Notes: a model not told the origin generated them from the sequence alone. Shown: positions 8,579 to 17,740, numbered from the stretch's first letter. The stretch: 64,000 nucleotides of DNA from Halopseudomonas xiamenensis (GCF_014219065.1 NZ_JACLGO010000001.1:218413-282412), one strand, 5' to 3'. Program-made: numbers and translations.

Positions 8579-9754
8579 TCACCCCTGCCGCCCGTCCGGT
8601 CTCGGCGCCAGCAGGATCGGTGCGTAATGCCACACGAACAACCCGAACGCCACCGCCCAGCACAAGCTGGCCAGCCAGAAGCCGGTCAGTGGCATGGGAA
8701 TAGTCAGCCATACGCGCAGCGGTACCGCCAGGTTGATCAGGATGAACGCCACACTCATGGCCGCGGCCGGTTGCAGAGGGCGGCCGGTGTGGCCCAGGCT
8801 GACGCGGGAGATCATGGCCAGGATCATGCCGCTCATGCCGCCGATAACCAGCAGGTGGATGGCCTGGCTAAAGCCGAGTAGCCAGCCGCCGTGCCACAGT
8901 GCCATGGCGATCATCGCCAGCGCCAGCCAGGCGTAGGACAGATGCAGGGACCAGAGCAGCGGTACGGTCCAGATGCGCGGGTGGTGCCAGCGCAGCAGGC
9001 GTACGATATGCCCCAGGCCCAGCAGCAGATAGATAGGTGCCTGCCATAGCGACGGTCGCAGGCCGATACCGCTGAGCATCAGCAGGGCGACGAAGATGCT
9101 GCCGGCCATGAGCAGGTTGTCCAGGCGGGGTATTGCCTGCACCTGTTCGTTCAGGCCCAGGCCGCGCTGGGTAAAGAATGGAATCACCCGACCGCCGATC
9201 AACCCCATCAGTCCGGCGATCAACCACAGTGCGGCGACCGCGCCATGGCGCTGCAGGGCGAAATCATCCTGGGCCAGGCCGAGCAGGGCCAGCAGGTTGC
9301 ACAGGGTCAGGAGCAGCAGCATGACCACGATCGGATAGTTGCGTGCCTGGCGGGCCAGCCATAGCGAGCGACCGATGGCCAGGGCTACCAGCGGCAGGAA
9401 CAGCAGGTCGACCGGAAACAACAGCCAGAGCGGGGCGTTGAACAGCCACAGCAGGCGCCCGGCCAACCACAGTGCAGCCAGCAGCAGCACCGGCATGCCG
9501 GTCAGGGCCGGCACGCCGGTCCAGGCCTGGATGGCGGTCAGCAGGAAGCCGGCGACGATGGCGATACCGAAGCCGAAGATCATTTCATGCCGATGCCAGG
9601 TCAGCCAGCCACCGGCCGGAGTCAGGTCGACATGGCCGAACAGCGCGGCAATCCACAGCGGCACGGCAAGCACGGCGAACAGGCTGCCTGCCAGGAACAT
9701 CGGGCGAAAGCCCAGGGCAAACAGCACGGGTAAGGCGGTACGACGGTCCTGCAT
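8579..9754 (-). CDS. nnrS: NnrS family membrane protein
   Basis: A 391-residue polytopic protein with about twelve hydrophobic segments. NnrS is a haem- and copper-containing membrane protein that eases nitrosative stress in denitrifiers. Family features seen are ALGFRPMFLAGS near the start, TWHRHEMIFGFG at about 75 and GLMGLIGGRVIPFFTQRGLG near 200-220, which contain the conserved His and Arg residues. The start at 9754 was chosen because GGAG sits 6 bases upstream; an upstream in-frame ATG lacks a site. It diverges from the CopD-like gene, and norR and the RIC-like gene follow. An ATCAAG half-site upstream is too weak to call an Fnr box. Confidence 0.9.
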   Translation of the reverse strand: MQDRRTALPVLFALGFRPMFLAGSLFAVLAVPLWIAALFGHVDLTPAGGWLTWHRHEMIFGFGIAIVAGFLLTAIQAWTGVPALTGMPVLLLAALWLAGRLLWLFNAPLWLLFPVDLLFLPLVALAIGRSLWLARQARNYPIVVMLLLLTLCNLLALLGLAQDDFALQRHGAVAALWLIAGLMGLIGGRVIPFFTQRGLGLNEQVQAIPRLDNLLMAGSIFVALLMLSGIGLRPSLWQAPIYLLLGLGHIVRLLRWHHPRIWTVPLLWSLHLSYAWLALAMIAMALWHGGWLLGFSQAIHLLVIGGMSGMILAMISRVSLGHTGRPLQPAAAMSVAFILINLAVPLRVWLTIPMPLTGFWLASLCWAVAFGLFVWHYAPILLAPRPDGRQG

Positions 9755-9844
9755 GAAAATCTCCTGATTGCTTGATATGCTTTTTGCGCTGGCCGCTCGG
9801 GCAAACTGCCCGGTTGGCATCCTGTTGAACGACTGGAAAACCCC

Positions 9845-10279
9845 ATGACCTATCTACTGATCAAGACACTGCATCTGCTCGCTGCCATGGCCTTCGTCGG
9901 CACGTTGTTCTTCCAGGTGCTGATTCTGGCACCCGCCGGACGACGCCTGGATGCCTCGGTACGCGGTCCGGTCAGCCAGGCTCTCGGTCAGCAGGCGCGG
10001 CGGGTCATCCATGTGGTTGCCATCGTCCTCTATGGTGCCGGCCTGACCCTGGCCTGGCCGTACCGCAGCCTGCTGGCCAATCCGCTGTCCAGTCACTTCG
10101 CCACCCTGCTCAGCCTGAAGATCCTGCTGGCGCTGCTGATCATAGGTCATTACGCGGCGCTGATCTTCCTGCGTCGCAGCCAGCGCATCACCGAGCGTGG
10201 CATGCATCTGCTGAATGTCAGCCTGCTGGTGCATGCAGTGCTGCTGGTGATCTGCGCCAAGAGCATGTTCGTCCTATAG
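9845..10279 (+). CDS. CopD-like four-helix membrane protein
   Basis: A 144-residue integral membrane protein with four predicted helices at about 5-30, 50-72, 85-108 and 120-142. Histidines occur inside or beside helices: KTLHLLAAMAF, RRVIHVVAIV, IIGHYAALIF and SLLVHAVLLV. The pattern resembles CopD/HemJ-type small haem-binding membrane proteins. It sits between nnrS and the RIC-like gene and so probably belongs to nitric oxide or copper-haem handling, but no function is shown. Its stop overlaps the convergent RIC-like gene by 6 bases. The start at 9845 follows a weak TGGAAA site. Confidence 0.7.
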   Translation: MTYLLIKTLHLLAAMAFVGTLFFQVLILAPAGRRLDASVRGPVSQALGQQARRVIHVVAIVLYGAGLTLAWPYRSLLANPLSSHFATLLSLKILLALLIIGHYAALIFLRRSQRITERGMHLLNVSLLVHAVLLVICAKSMFVL

Positions 10280-10828
10280 CAGCTCCCCGGCCGCCGGGCC
10301 AACGAACAGCACCTCGTTCTCCAGCTGGATGTGCCGGGTCAGGTCCCGGCAGAACTCGTCCAGCCCGCGATACAGCGTCTGCCAGGTATTGCAGGCATGC
10401 AAAGGCGCGGTTATCCGGTTGGTCAGCGCATACAGCTGGTCCAGCGCCTGGCCGTGCTGGTCGTGCTCGAAGCGCATCACGCTGATCGGCCCGCGTGACA
10501 GGTTGTGCTCGCCGCGCAGCAGCATCGGGAAAAGAATCTGCTCCTCCTTGGCCATATGGCTTTCCAGTGCCTGATGCATATCCGAGAGGTGATCGGCCAA
10601 GCCGTTCGGGCATTGCGGGTGGTCGCCATGCACCTGTTCGACGCGGCGGGCCAGGCGGATCAGCTCCGGCAACTGCTCGCGGTGGCGCTGGTGGTAGCAC
10701 GTCAGGATATGCTGGATCAGCTCATCGGCCGGTGCATCCTGCCAGTCGTCTATCCGGGTATCGACCGCTGCTGGTACGGCGTTGGGCGGATGTGGCTGGA
10801 GGGTGGAATCGGAAAGGGGACGAGACAT
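10274..10828 (-). CDS. YtfE/RIC/DnrN-like hemerythrin protein lacking the N-terminal ScdA domain
   Basis: A 184-residue di-iron protein related to YtfE, ScdA and DnrN, which repair nitrosatively damaged iron-sulphur clusters. The hemerythrin ligand set is visible: HILTCYHQRHREQLPEL, VEQVHGDH, LADHLSDMHQALESHMAKEE, FEHDQHG and HIQLENEVLF. The usual cysteine-containing ScdA_N domain of about 40-50 residues is missing, and the N-terminus is instead a proline-rich stretch. The ATG at 10828 has GGAG 9 bases upstream, and no open extension could supply the missing domain. A perfect sigma-54 promoter and NorR sites lie upstream, so it should respond to nitric oxide through NorR. Confidence 0.85.
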   Translation of the reverse strand: MSRPLSDSTLQPHPPNAVPAAVDTRIDDWQDAPADELIQHILTCYHQRHREQLPELIRLARRVEQVHGDHPQCPNGLADHLSDMHQALESHMAKEEQILFPMLLRGEHNLSRGPISVMRFEHDQHGQALDQLYALTNRITAPLHACNTWQTLYRGLDEFCRDLTRHIQLENEVLFVGPAAGELL

Positions 10829-10872
10829 GTTGGTAGGCTCCAATGAATGGCTGGATACTGCCCTTGATCTAA

Positions 10873-10888
10873 AGCAACCTGTGTGCCA
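10873..10888 (-). promoter_or_regulatory. Sigma-54 promoter of the RIC-like gene
   Basis: On the minus strand TGGCACACAGGTTGCT matches the -24/-12 consensus TGGCAC-N5-TTGCW perfectly. The expected start site is near 10862, about 34 bases before the ATG at 10828. An Fnr-like box, TTGATCTAAAGCAA (10864-10877), overlaps the -12 element and could give a second, Fnr- or Dnr-dependent input; that part is inference. Confidence 0.85.
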
Positions 10889-10927
10889 TGCATAACTAAT
10901 TGAAACTTAAAGAGAATAAATTTAATT

Positions 10928-10985
10928 GGTTGTTTGTACCCGATTGCGTTATGGTTCTCTCAACCACGCGAGGGTATATCCAACC
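10928..10985 (+). promoter_or_regulatory. Three NorR operators, class GGT-N7-ACC
   Basis: Three sites with the exact pattern GGT-N7-ACC lie at 10928-10940, 10953-10965 and 10973-10985. Their starts are 25 and 20 bases apart. GT-N7-AC is the established NorR core. The nearest site is about 40 bases upstream of the -24 GG of the divergent sigma-54 promoter, the usual enhancer position. The third site abuts the norR ATG, which suggests that NorR also controls its own gene. Confidence 0.85.
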
Positions 10986-12512
10986 ATGATTGAAGACTTT
11001 CTCCTGCCGGACCTGGTGGCTGAACTGCCGGCAGCCATTCGTTTGCAGCGTCTGGTGCAGGTGCTGCGCGAGAGTTTTGGCTGTGGCGCCGTGGTGCTGC
11101 TGCAGCGTGAGGATGACTGCCTGCGCCCGGTAGCGGCGGTCGGACTGGTACAGGACGCGCTGGGGCGGCGCTTCGATATAGCTCGCCAACCACGTCTGGC
11201 GGCCCTGTTGTCGCGGCGCGAGATCACCTGGTTCGAATCCGACAGCCCTTTACCCGACCCCTACGACGGCCTGCTCGATGAAACCCCCGGCGAACCGCTG
11301 CCGGTGCATGATTGCATGGGTGTGAGCCTGTATGTGCAAGGCGACCTGTGGGGCGCCCTGACCCTGGATGCGTTGAATGCCGGCACCTTCGACGAGCGTG
11401 CCCGGCAGAAGCTGCAGCGCCTGTTGCCGCTGGTCGAGGCGCTGCTGCGGGTGACCCGGTTGGAGCAGGAGAACCGTGCCCTGCGCATGGTCCGTGCCGA
11501 TGACCACCGCGCGCTGCCCGGTCTGCAGCAGCACGGCATCGTCGGCCACAGCCCGGCGGTGACGCGCCTGCTGGACGAGCTGGCGGTGGTGGCCGATTCG
11601 GACCTGACTGTGCTGATCACCGGCGAAACCGGGGTCGGCAAGGAGCTGTTCGCCCATTGGCTGCACCGGCACTCGCCGCGTGCCGACAAGCCGCTGGTGC
11701 AGGTCAACTGCGCGGCGCTGCCTGAATCGCTGGCCGAGAGCGAGCTGTTCGGACACGTCAAGGGCGCCTTCTCCGGGGCCAGCAGCGACCGGGCAGGGCG
11801 CTTCGACGCAGCCAATGGTGGCACGCTGTTTCTCGACGAAGTGGGTGAATTGCCGCTGCATGTGCAGGCCAAGCTGCTGCGCACCCTGCAAAATGGCGAA
11901 ATCCAACGCCTGGGCGCCGACCAGCCGCTGCGGGTGGATGTGCGCATCATCGCCGCGACCAACCGCAACCTGGCCGACTCGGTAGCCAAGGGCGACTTCC
12001 GCGCCGACCTCTACCATCGCCTGTCGGTCTATCCGGTGCCGGTACCGCCGCTGCGCGAGCGCGGTAACGATGCGTTGCTGCTGGCCGGGCACTTCCTGGA
12101 ACTCAATCGCGCCCGTCTCGGGGTGCGCAGCCTGCGGCTGTCGCCGGACGCCGAACAGGCCCTGCTCAACTATGACTGGCCAGGCAACGTGCGCGAGCTG
12201 GAACACGTCATCAGCCGCGCGGCGATCAAGGCCCTGGGACGCAATGGCTCGCGTCAGGCGATGCTGTCGCTGGACGCTTCGCTGCTGGACATCCCGATTG
12301 GTGGCACCAGCGCCCCGACCGGAATGGACACAGCGGCCGCACCCGATGCCGAGGATATCCAGCCACTGCGCCTGAGTGTCGAGGCCTGCCAGCGCGAGCA
12401 GATCCGCCAGGCGCTGGCTGCCGTCGATGACAACTGGAGCGCGGCCGCCCGGCTGCTGGAGCTGGATGCGAGCAACCTGCACAAGCTGGCGCGGCGGTTG
12501 GGGCTGAAATAA
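10986..12512 (+). CDS. norR: Nitric oxide-responsive sigma-54 activator NorR
   Basis: A 508-residue enhancer-binding protein with a GAF sensor (about 15-165), an AAA+ domain (about 185-420) and a Fis-type helix-turn-helix. NorR senses nitric oxide at a non-haem iron in the GAF domain. Residues matching the known iron-site region are present ([18 protein letters not shown]). AAA+ motifs are GETGVGKE (Walker A), GAFSGA in place of the usual GAFTGA loop, and [13 protein letters not shown] (Walker B). The recognition helix DASNLHKLARRLG closely resembles that of Escherichia coli NorR. The ATG at 10986 has a GAGG site 12 bases upstream. It diverges from its probable target, the RIC-like gene. Confidence 0.9.
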   Translation: MIEDFLLPDLVAELPAAIRLQRLVQVLRESFGCGAVVLLQREDDCLRPVAAVGLVQDALGRRFDIARQPRLAALLSRREITWFESDSPLPDPYDGLLDETPGEPLPVHDCMGVSLYVQGDLWGALTLDALNAGTFDERARQKLQRLLPLVEALLRVTRLEQENRALRMVRADDHRALPGLQQHGIVGHSPAVTRLLDELAVVADSDLTVLITGETGVGKELFAHWLHRHSPRADKPLVQVNCAALPESLAESELFGHVKGAFSGASSDRAGRFDAANGGTLFLDEVGELPLHVQAKLLRTLQNGEIQRLGADQPLRVDVRIIAATNRNLADSVAKGDFRADLYHRLSVYPVPVPPLRERGNDALLLAGHFLELNRARLGVRSLRLSPDAEQALLNYDWPGNVRELEHVISRAAIKALGRNGSRQAMLSLDASLLDIPIGGTSAPTGMDTAAAPDAEDIQPLRLSVEACQREQIRQALAAVDDNWSAAARLLELDASNLHKLARRLGLK

Positions 12513-12754
12513 CCGTTCTGGAAAGCCCATGCCGGTATGGCCTTCCGCCTCAGGCCACAGCGGCGCGGGCTGCCCTCCAAGCCCGCAATCCGAGGCCATT
12601 GCAAGCCTTGGGTCACCCATTTGGGTGGTGCCTTTGTAGGGTGATATCAGCGTAGTTTATGTGGCGGCAGATCATATGCCGTCTCGACTATGCTCATGAA
12701 TGCGCTGGGCCGCTCGCGCCCAGGTAGCTATTACAAAAACAATGGAGGTTTACC

Positions 12755-14194
12755 TTGCGCATCACACCTTTCCCCCTGGCCGTGTTACCCCTTACCTTGA
12801 GTGCCTTGCTGATATCCGGTTGTCTCGGTGGTGGAGGCGGTGGAAGCAGTAGTAGCGGTGATCCTGATGAAACTGCTCCGCCCGAGATGACCCGTGAACA
12901 TGACGAGCGCGTTTTCGCCCCGCGAGAGGCTCCGGTGGCTGCCCGCCCCGGTAGTAGTACTTATGTTGGCACATACCCGGGATTGCAGGGTGAGGCGGTC
13001 TATGTCGTCGAAGTCCCCGACGGTTGGGATGGCGATGGGTTGATCATGTACACTCATGGTTATCGCGGCACAGGTCCGGATCTTCCGCCATCGGTACCGG
13101 GGACCCCATGGCGCGATGCGGCACTGGCGGCAGGATACGCCTGGGCATCGTCTTCCTATTCGGCCAATTACTACGATGTACGAGCCGGTATCGAAGACAC
13201 CAACAAGCTGGCGCTGAATTTCATCGACTATCTTGAGGCAGACCATAGTGTACGGCTTGCCGAGCCTGATCATTACCTGATCTCCGGTGAATCTCTGGGT
13301 GGTCATGTCGCCGCTGCGGCGGTGGACCGCGAGAACATGGAAAGGACCTTGAACAAGGTGCCCTATGCGGGCGCGATGCCGCTATGTCAGGCGGAGCAGA
13401 ATCAGTTCCAGTGGCTGGGCGACTATCCGCGGGTGCTGATGGAACTGAGCGGTTATGGCGATGCGGACTACACGGACTTCCAGGATCTGCTACCGCAGAT
13501 GCTCGGAGCCTTGTTCAATTTCAACGGTACCTCTCCGAACTGGAGCTCGCCACGCGGTGTGAACGGCGAGCGGCTGGTAGGTATCGCCCGCAATCTCACC
13601 GGTGGCGAGCGTCCGGTCTTCGACGAAGGCTTTGCGGTTGATGTATGGCAGGGTGCGGTGCTGAGTACCGGCGGCTCCGAAGGTAATATCACCGGCATTC
13701 TTGCCCGTAATGGCTATGGTAACGAGAATCAGGTTTACCGCTGGACCAGCGGCTCGGAGCCGACCGAGGACGAGCTGGCTTTCAATGAACAGATCGCGCG
13801 AGTCAGCGCTGATGAGGATGCCAATCTCCCGCGGGAAGATGGGGTGCGCTGGATTCCGCTGGTCGCGGGCGACTTCGGCGTGCCGGTGCTGACCTTGCAT
13901 ACTCTGGGTGACTTCTATGTGCCGTTCCGGCATCAGCAGCTGTATCGCGAAGGGGCCGAGGAGCATGGTAACGAGGAACTCTTGGTACAGCGCGCTATCC
14001 GGGCAACCGGTCACTGTGGATTCTCCGACGAGGAAATTACCCGGGCGATGAACGACTGGCTGGACTGGGTGAATGGCGGTAGCGCACCGGCCGGCGATGA
14101 GGTGCTTGATCCTGCCGTGGTGGCCGATGCGAATTACGGTTGTACCTTCACCACCCCTCAACGGGGGGACGTGCCTGCCTGCGGGGCAAACTGA
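12755..14194 (+). CDS. Lipoprotein alpha/beta hydrolase
   Basis: A 479-residue secreted hydrolase. The signal peptide ends in the lipobox LISGC at about 20-24, followed by a Gly/Ser-rich linker, so the mature protein should be lipid-anchored in the envelope. A hydrolase fold follows, with the nucleophile elbow GESLGG (about 178-183), a probable acid in HTLGDFYVP (about 390) and a histidine in TGHCGF (about 420). Six cysteines late in the protein may form disulphides. The start codon is TTG, with a strong GGAGG 7 bases upstream. The substrate is unknown; esters or polyesters are possible from the fold. It stands alone between norR and rlhA. Confidence 0.75.
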   Translation: MRITPFPLAVLPLTLSALLISGCLGGGGGGSSSSGDPDETAPPEMTREHDERVFAPREAPVAARPGSSTYVGTYPGLQGEAVYVVEVPDGWDGDGLIMYTHGYRGTGPDLPPSVPGTPWRDAALAAGYAWASSSYSANYYDVRAGIEDTNKLALNFIDYLEADHSVRLAEPDHYLISGESLGGHVAAAAVDRENMERTLNKVPYAGAMPLCQAEQNQFQWLGDYPRVLMELSGYGDADYTDFQDLLPQMLGALFNFNGTSPNWSSPRGVNGERLVGIARNLTGGERPVFDEGFAVDVWQGAVLSTGGSEGNITGILARNGYGNENQVYRWTSGSEPTEDELAFNEQIARVSADEDANLPREDGVRWIPLVAGDFGVPVLTLHTLGDFYVPFRHQQLYREGAEEHGNEELLVQRAIRATGHCGFSDEEITRAMNDWLDWVNGGSAPAGDEVLDPAVVADANYGCTFTTPQRGDVPACGAN

Positions 14195-14307
14195 GCTGAA
14201 CCAGCCGTGGCGAGGGATCGCCACGGCTGGCCGCACATCACCTGATCGTGCAGCATTCTGCGGTAACAGCTACAATCTGCCGTTTTTCCACTCCGGCGGT
14301 CCTGTCC

Positions 14308-16305
14308 ATGCCCCTACCCAAGCACCATCTCGAACTGCTCAGCCCGGCCCGGGATGTCACCATCGCCCGCGAGGCCATCCTGCATGGCGCCGATGCGGTG
14401 TATATCGGCGGCCCGAGTTTCGGTGCTCGGCACAATGCCGAAAACAGCGTTGCCGATATCGCCGAGCTGGTGCGTTTTGCCCGGCTGTTCCATGTGCGCA
14501 TCTTCGTCACGCTCAATACCATCCTGCATGACGACGAGCTGGAGCCGGCACGCCAACTGATCCACCAGCTGTACGACGCCGGTGTGGATGCGCTGATCGT
14601 GCAGGACATGGGCATCATGGAGCTGGATATCCCGCCGATCGAGATCCATGCCAGCACTCAATGCGATATCCGCACGCTGGACAAGGCCGCCTTTCTCGAC
14701 CGTGCCGGTTTCTCGCAGCTGGTGCTGGCCCGCGAGTTGAACCTGCAGCAGATCAGCGCCATCCACCAGCAGGTCGACTCAACCATCGAGTTCTTTATCC
14801 ATGGCGCCCTGTGCGTGGCCTTTTCCGGGCAGTGCAATATCTCCCACGCGCAGACCGGACGCAGTGCCAACCGCGGCGACTGCTCCCAGGCCTGTCGCCT
14901 GCCCTATACGCTCAAGGATGAACATGGCGGCGTGGTCGCCTATGAAAAGCACCTGCTGTCGATGAAGGACAACAACCAGAGTGCCAACCTGCGCGCTCTG
15001 GTCGATGCCGGCGTGCGTTCGTTCAAGATCGAGGGGCGTTACAAGGATGTCGGCTATGTGAAGAACATCACCGCCTATTATCGCCAGCGCCTGGATGAGA
15101 TTCTCGAGCAGCGCCCCGACCTGGCCCGCGCCTCCAGCGGCCGTACCGCGCATTTCTTCGTGCCCGACCCGGACAAGACCTTCCATCGCGGCAGCACCGA
15201 TTATTTCGTCACCGACCGCAAGATTGATATTGGTGCCTTCGACTCGCCGACCTTCACCGGCTTGGTGGTCGGCGAGCTGCAGCAGGTGCGCAAGAATGAC
15301 CTGCTGGCGGTGACCCATGAGCCTCTGTCCAACGGCGACGGGCTGAACGTGCTGGTCAAACGCGAGGTGGTGGGCTTCCGCGCCAACGTCGCGCAGCAAC
15401 TGAGCCAGTTCGAGGAGGACGGCCAGCCGCGCTGGCAATACCGCATCGAGCCCAACGAGATGCCCGAGCAACTGCGCCGGGCGCGACTGCCGCAGACGCT
15501 GAGTCGCAACCTGGATCACAACTGGCAGCAAGCCTTGCAGAAAGTCTCGGCGGAGCGGCGCATCGGTTTGCGCTGGCAGGTCGAGCTGTCCGCCGACAGC
15601 CTCAAGTTGACTGCCTCCAGCGAAGAAGGGATTCGCGCCAGCAGTGAGCTGGCCGGGCCATTCGAGTCGGCCAAACAGCCGGAGAAGGCACTGGATCAGC
15701 TACGCGATCTGCTTGGTCAGCTGGGCACCACCAGCTATCACGCCGAACAGGCGGAGATCCTCGGCGACTTCGTGCCCTTCGTGCCCAACTCGCAGCTCAA
15801 GGCCCTGCGCCGTGACGTCATCGATCAGCTCAGCCAGGCACGTATCGCGGCTTTCCCGCATGGCCACCGCAAACCGGTCAGCGAGCCGCCGCCGGTGTAC
15901 CCGCAGTCGCACCTGACCTTCCTGGCCAACGTCTACAATCACAAGGCGCGCGCCTTCTACCAGCGCTACGGAGTGGAGTTGATCGATGCGGCCTACGAGG
16001 CGCATGAGGAAACCGGGGAAGTGCCGGTGATGATCACCAAGCACTGCCTGCGTTTCTCCTTCAACCTGTGCCCGAAACAGGCCAAGGGAGTGACCGGTGT
16101 ACGTACCAAGGTCGCGCCCATGCAACTGGTGCATGGCGATGAGGTGCTGACGCTGAAGTTCGACTGCAAACCCTGCGAGATGCATGTGATCGGCAAGATC
16201 AAGGGCAATATCCTCAACCTGCCGCAGCCGGGTAGTGGGCGCAATATCGTTGGCTCTATCACACCGGAAGATTTGCTCAAGACCATCCGCCGCGCACCGC
16301 ACTGA
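14308..16305 (+). CDS. rlhA: RlhA-like U32 protein, 23S rRNA C2501 hydroxylation
   Basis: A 665-residue member of peptidase family U32, closest by eye to Escherichia coli RlhA (YdcP), which is needed for hydroxylation of 23S rRNA C2501. Near-identical blocks include ELLSPARD, HGADAVYIGGPSFGAR, FVTLNTILHDDELEPARQL, IHASTQCDIRT, SGQCNISHAQTGRSANRGD and SFKIEGRYKD, then the cysteine pattern of the cluster-binding site. A C-terminal U32-associated domain has further cysteines (LNLCPKQAKGV, CKPCEMHVIGKI). The ATG at 14308 was chosen because the protein then starts as the family does. The proposed activity comes from the family, not from the sequence itself. Confidence 0.88.
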   Translation: MPLPKHHLELLSPARDVTIAREAILHGADAVYIGGPSFGARHNAENSVADIAELVRFARLFHVRIFVTLNTILHDDELEPARQLIHQLYDAGVDALIVQDMGIMELDIPPIEIHASTQCDIRTLDKAAFLDRAGFSQLVLARELNLQQISAIHQQVDSTIEFFIHGALCVAFSGQCNISHAQTGRSANRGDCSQACRLPYTLKDEHGGVVAYEKHLLSMKDNNQSANLRALVDAGVRSFKIEGRYKDVGYVKNITAYYRQRLDEILEQRPDLARASSGRTAHFFVPDPDKTFHRGSTDYFVTDRKIDIGAFDSPTFTGLVVGELQQVRKNDLLAVTHEPLSNGDGLNVLVKREVVGFRANVAQQLSQFEEDGQPRWQYRIEPNEMPEQLRRARLPQTLSRNLDHNWQQALQKVSAERRIGLRWQVELSADSLKLTASSEEGIRASSELAGPFESAKQPEKALDQLRDLLGQLGTTSYHAEQAEILGDFVPFVPNSQLKALRRDVIDQLSQARIAAFPHGHRKPVSEPPPVYPQSHLTFLANVYNHKARAFYQRYGVELIDAAYEAHEETGEVPVMITKHCLRFSFNLCPKQAKGVTGVRTKVAPMQLVHGDEVLTLKFDCKPCEMHVIGKIKGNILNLPQPGSGRNIVGSITPEDLLKTIRRAPH

Positions 16306-16319
16306 TTGATCTGGCGCCA

Positions 16320-16612
16320 GAGTGCCCCTGCGCTACGCCTGGCGGACTTCAGGGAAAACGCTGGCGTTGCTGGCAGTCCGCTGTCGTCGAGCGGGGGCTC
16401 GACAACCCGACACCCGCACGGTGTACCCCTGGGGGTGTAGCGCGCCTGCGCTACGCCTGGCGGACTTGCAGGGAAATGCTGGCGTTGCTGGCAATCCGCT
16501 GTCGCCGAGTCGATCGCGGCCCGAGGCGCTCGACAACCCGAGGTCTGTGCCCTGTGATGGGGTGTAGCGCCCCGGTCCGCGTTCGGGCGCTGCGCCTTGC
16601 GGACCAGACGGA
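16320..16612 (-). repeat. Family A tandem palindromic repeat, about two and a half units
   Basis: Units run opposite to those at 6877-7150. GTAGCGC...GCGCTACGCC hairpins alternate with TCGTCGAGC...GCTCGACAACCC hairpins, each followed by CCCCTGGGGGTG. The array fills the whole gap between rlhA and the CHAD pseudogene, and no gene is visible there. Confidence 0.75.
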
Positions 16613-16613
16613 A

Positions 16614-17413
16614 TCACTGGCGTTTCTTAGCTTTTTTCCCGGAGCGCTTCTTCTTGTGGTTCGGCAATACCTTCGCCAGCTTGCGCAGCAGCGTTTCGGC
16701 TTCCGCCAGTTCCTGCTCTGCTGCCTCCTCCCATGCCGGCTCTAGCACCTGCAGATCGCTTTCCTGCTGGCTCCTGAGCAGCCACTGGTAATGGTCATGC
16801 CAGGCGCCCAGTGCGGCCTGGGCTTTTTTCAGTGATTTGGTGGCCTTGCTGGACAGTGGGGACAACGACGGGAAGGCATCGGTGAGATAGCGGGTGCGTT
16901 TGACCAGGATGCGCAGGCGGTGGCGGTCGAAGTCGGCATCATCCAGCGCTTTGTGCAGCTTGCCAACCTGCCTGTCGAGAGCCTTGCGGATGGTGCGCTT
17001 GAGCTTGCGCGAGTCCCCGCCCAGTCCGGATGCCTGGAAGGCCGCCGGCCATTGTTGCAGTTGGTTGAACAGCCGGGTCAGTTGCGGCGCCTCGACGATC
17101 TGCCGGTGCTGTACCTCCAGCTGGGGCAGGCGGGCCTGGGCCAGCGCATGTTCGCCGCGCTGGTGCAGTTCGGCGATCAGTACTTCCAGGTCCCGGGTCG
17201 GGGTGGTCAGCCGACCCACCTCGGTCGCCGCTTCGCGCAGGGCTTGGTTTTCCGGCAGTGAGCGGAGCGGGCGATCAGGCTGCGGATGCGCCTTACCGCA
17301 ATGCGCAGGTCATGCAGTGCCTCATCGTCGGCTTCAACTGCCAGACGCTCGTGGGCTTTCAGCAATGCCGTTTCGAGGCTGCGAATCTCTGTTACGTAGC
17401 TGTCCAGGAACAT
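16614..17413 (-). pseudogene. CHAD-domain protein broken by a one-base frameshift
   Basis: CHAD domains are histidine-rich helical domains linked to polyphosphate binding. The first 52 codons from 17413 read LHDLRIAVRRIRSLIAR, then go out of frame to a stop. The other frame supplies PLRSLPENQALREAATE and then GRLTTPTRDLEVL, the expected next helices, and runs on to a lysine-rich C-terminus at 16614. One missing base in the GCCCGC run near 17267-17272 explains the break. Joined, the product would be about 265 residues, a normal single CHAD domain. It is either a recent pseudogene or a sequencing error in a C/G run. Confidence 0.8.
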
Positions 17414-17476
17414 GGCTCATCCAGCCCGGTTGTGAAATGAACCCGGTTGAGGCTAGCAGAGATTGAGCGAAGCGCG

Positions 17477-17740
17477 TCAGGACGCGCCCTCACTCCTGGC
17501 CTTGACCGCATCCTCATGCAGCGACTCGCTCAACTGGTCGACCACCAGCGCCCAAGTGGCATCGGCCTTGAGCTGTTCGCTCAGGAACTGGCGCTGGCCG
17601 TCGTTCCAGTAGGGTGCGTCGGTGAGAGCCATGTCGGCGGGCAGTTGGTGGGTCTTGATGAACTCGGCGATGGCCGGCTCGCTGGCGTCCAGGCCCAGTT
17701 GCAGGAACAGGTTGGTCATTCTCACTTCGGTATCGTTCAT
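17477..17740 (-). CDS. DUF2789 family protein
   Basis: An 87-residue acidic helical protein with the family pattern MTNLFLQLGLD, PADMALTDAPYWNDGQRQFL and ALVVDQLSESLHEDA. DUF2789 is a small proteobacterial family of unknown function. The start at 17740 has GGGGAG 5 bases upstream; an internal ATG seven codons later is the alternative and is where many relatives begin. It lies just upstream of the CHAD pseudogene on the same strand, but 63 bases away. Confidence 0.85.
   Translation of the reverse strand: MNDTEVRMTNLFLQLGLDASEPAIAEFIKTHQLPADMALTDAPYWNDGQRQFLSEQLKADATWALVVDQLSESLHEDAVKARSEGAS

Noticed and set aside
9772..9785. Possible Fnr box upstream of nnrS
   Set aside because: Only one half-site (ATCAA on the minus strand) is present; the other half is AAAAA.
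12575..12596. GCGGGCT/AGCCCGC hairpin after norR considered as a terminator
   Set aside because: There is no T-tract after the stem, and it lies more than 60 bases past the stop.
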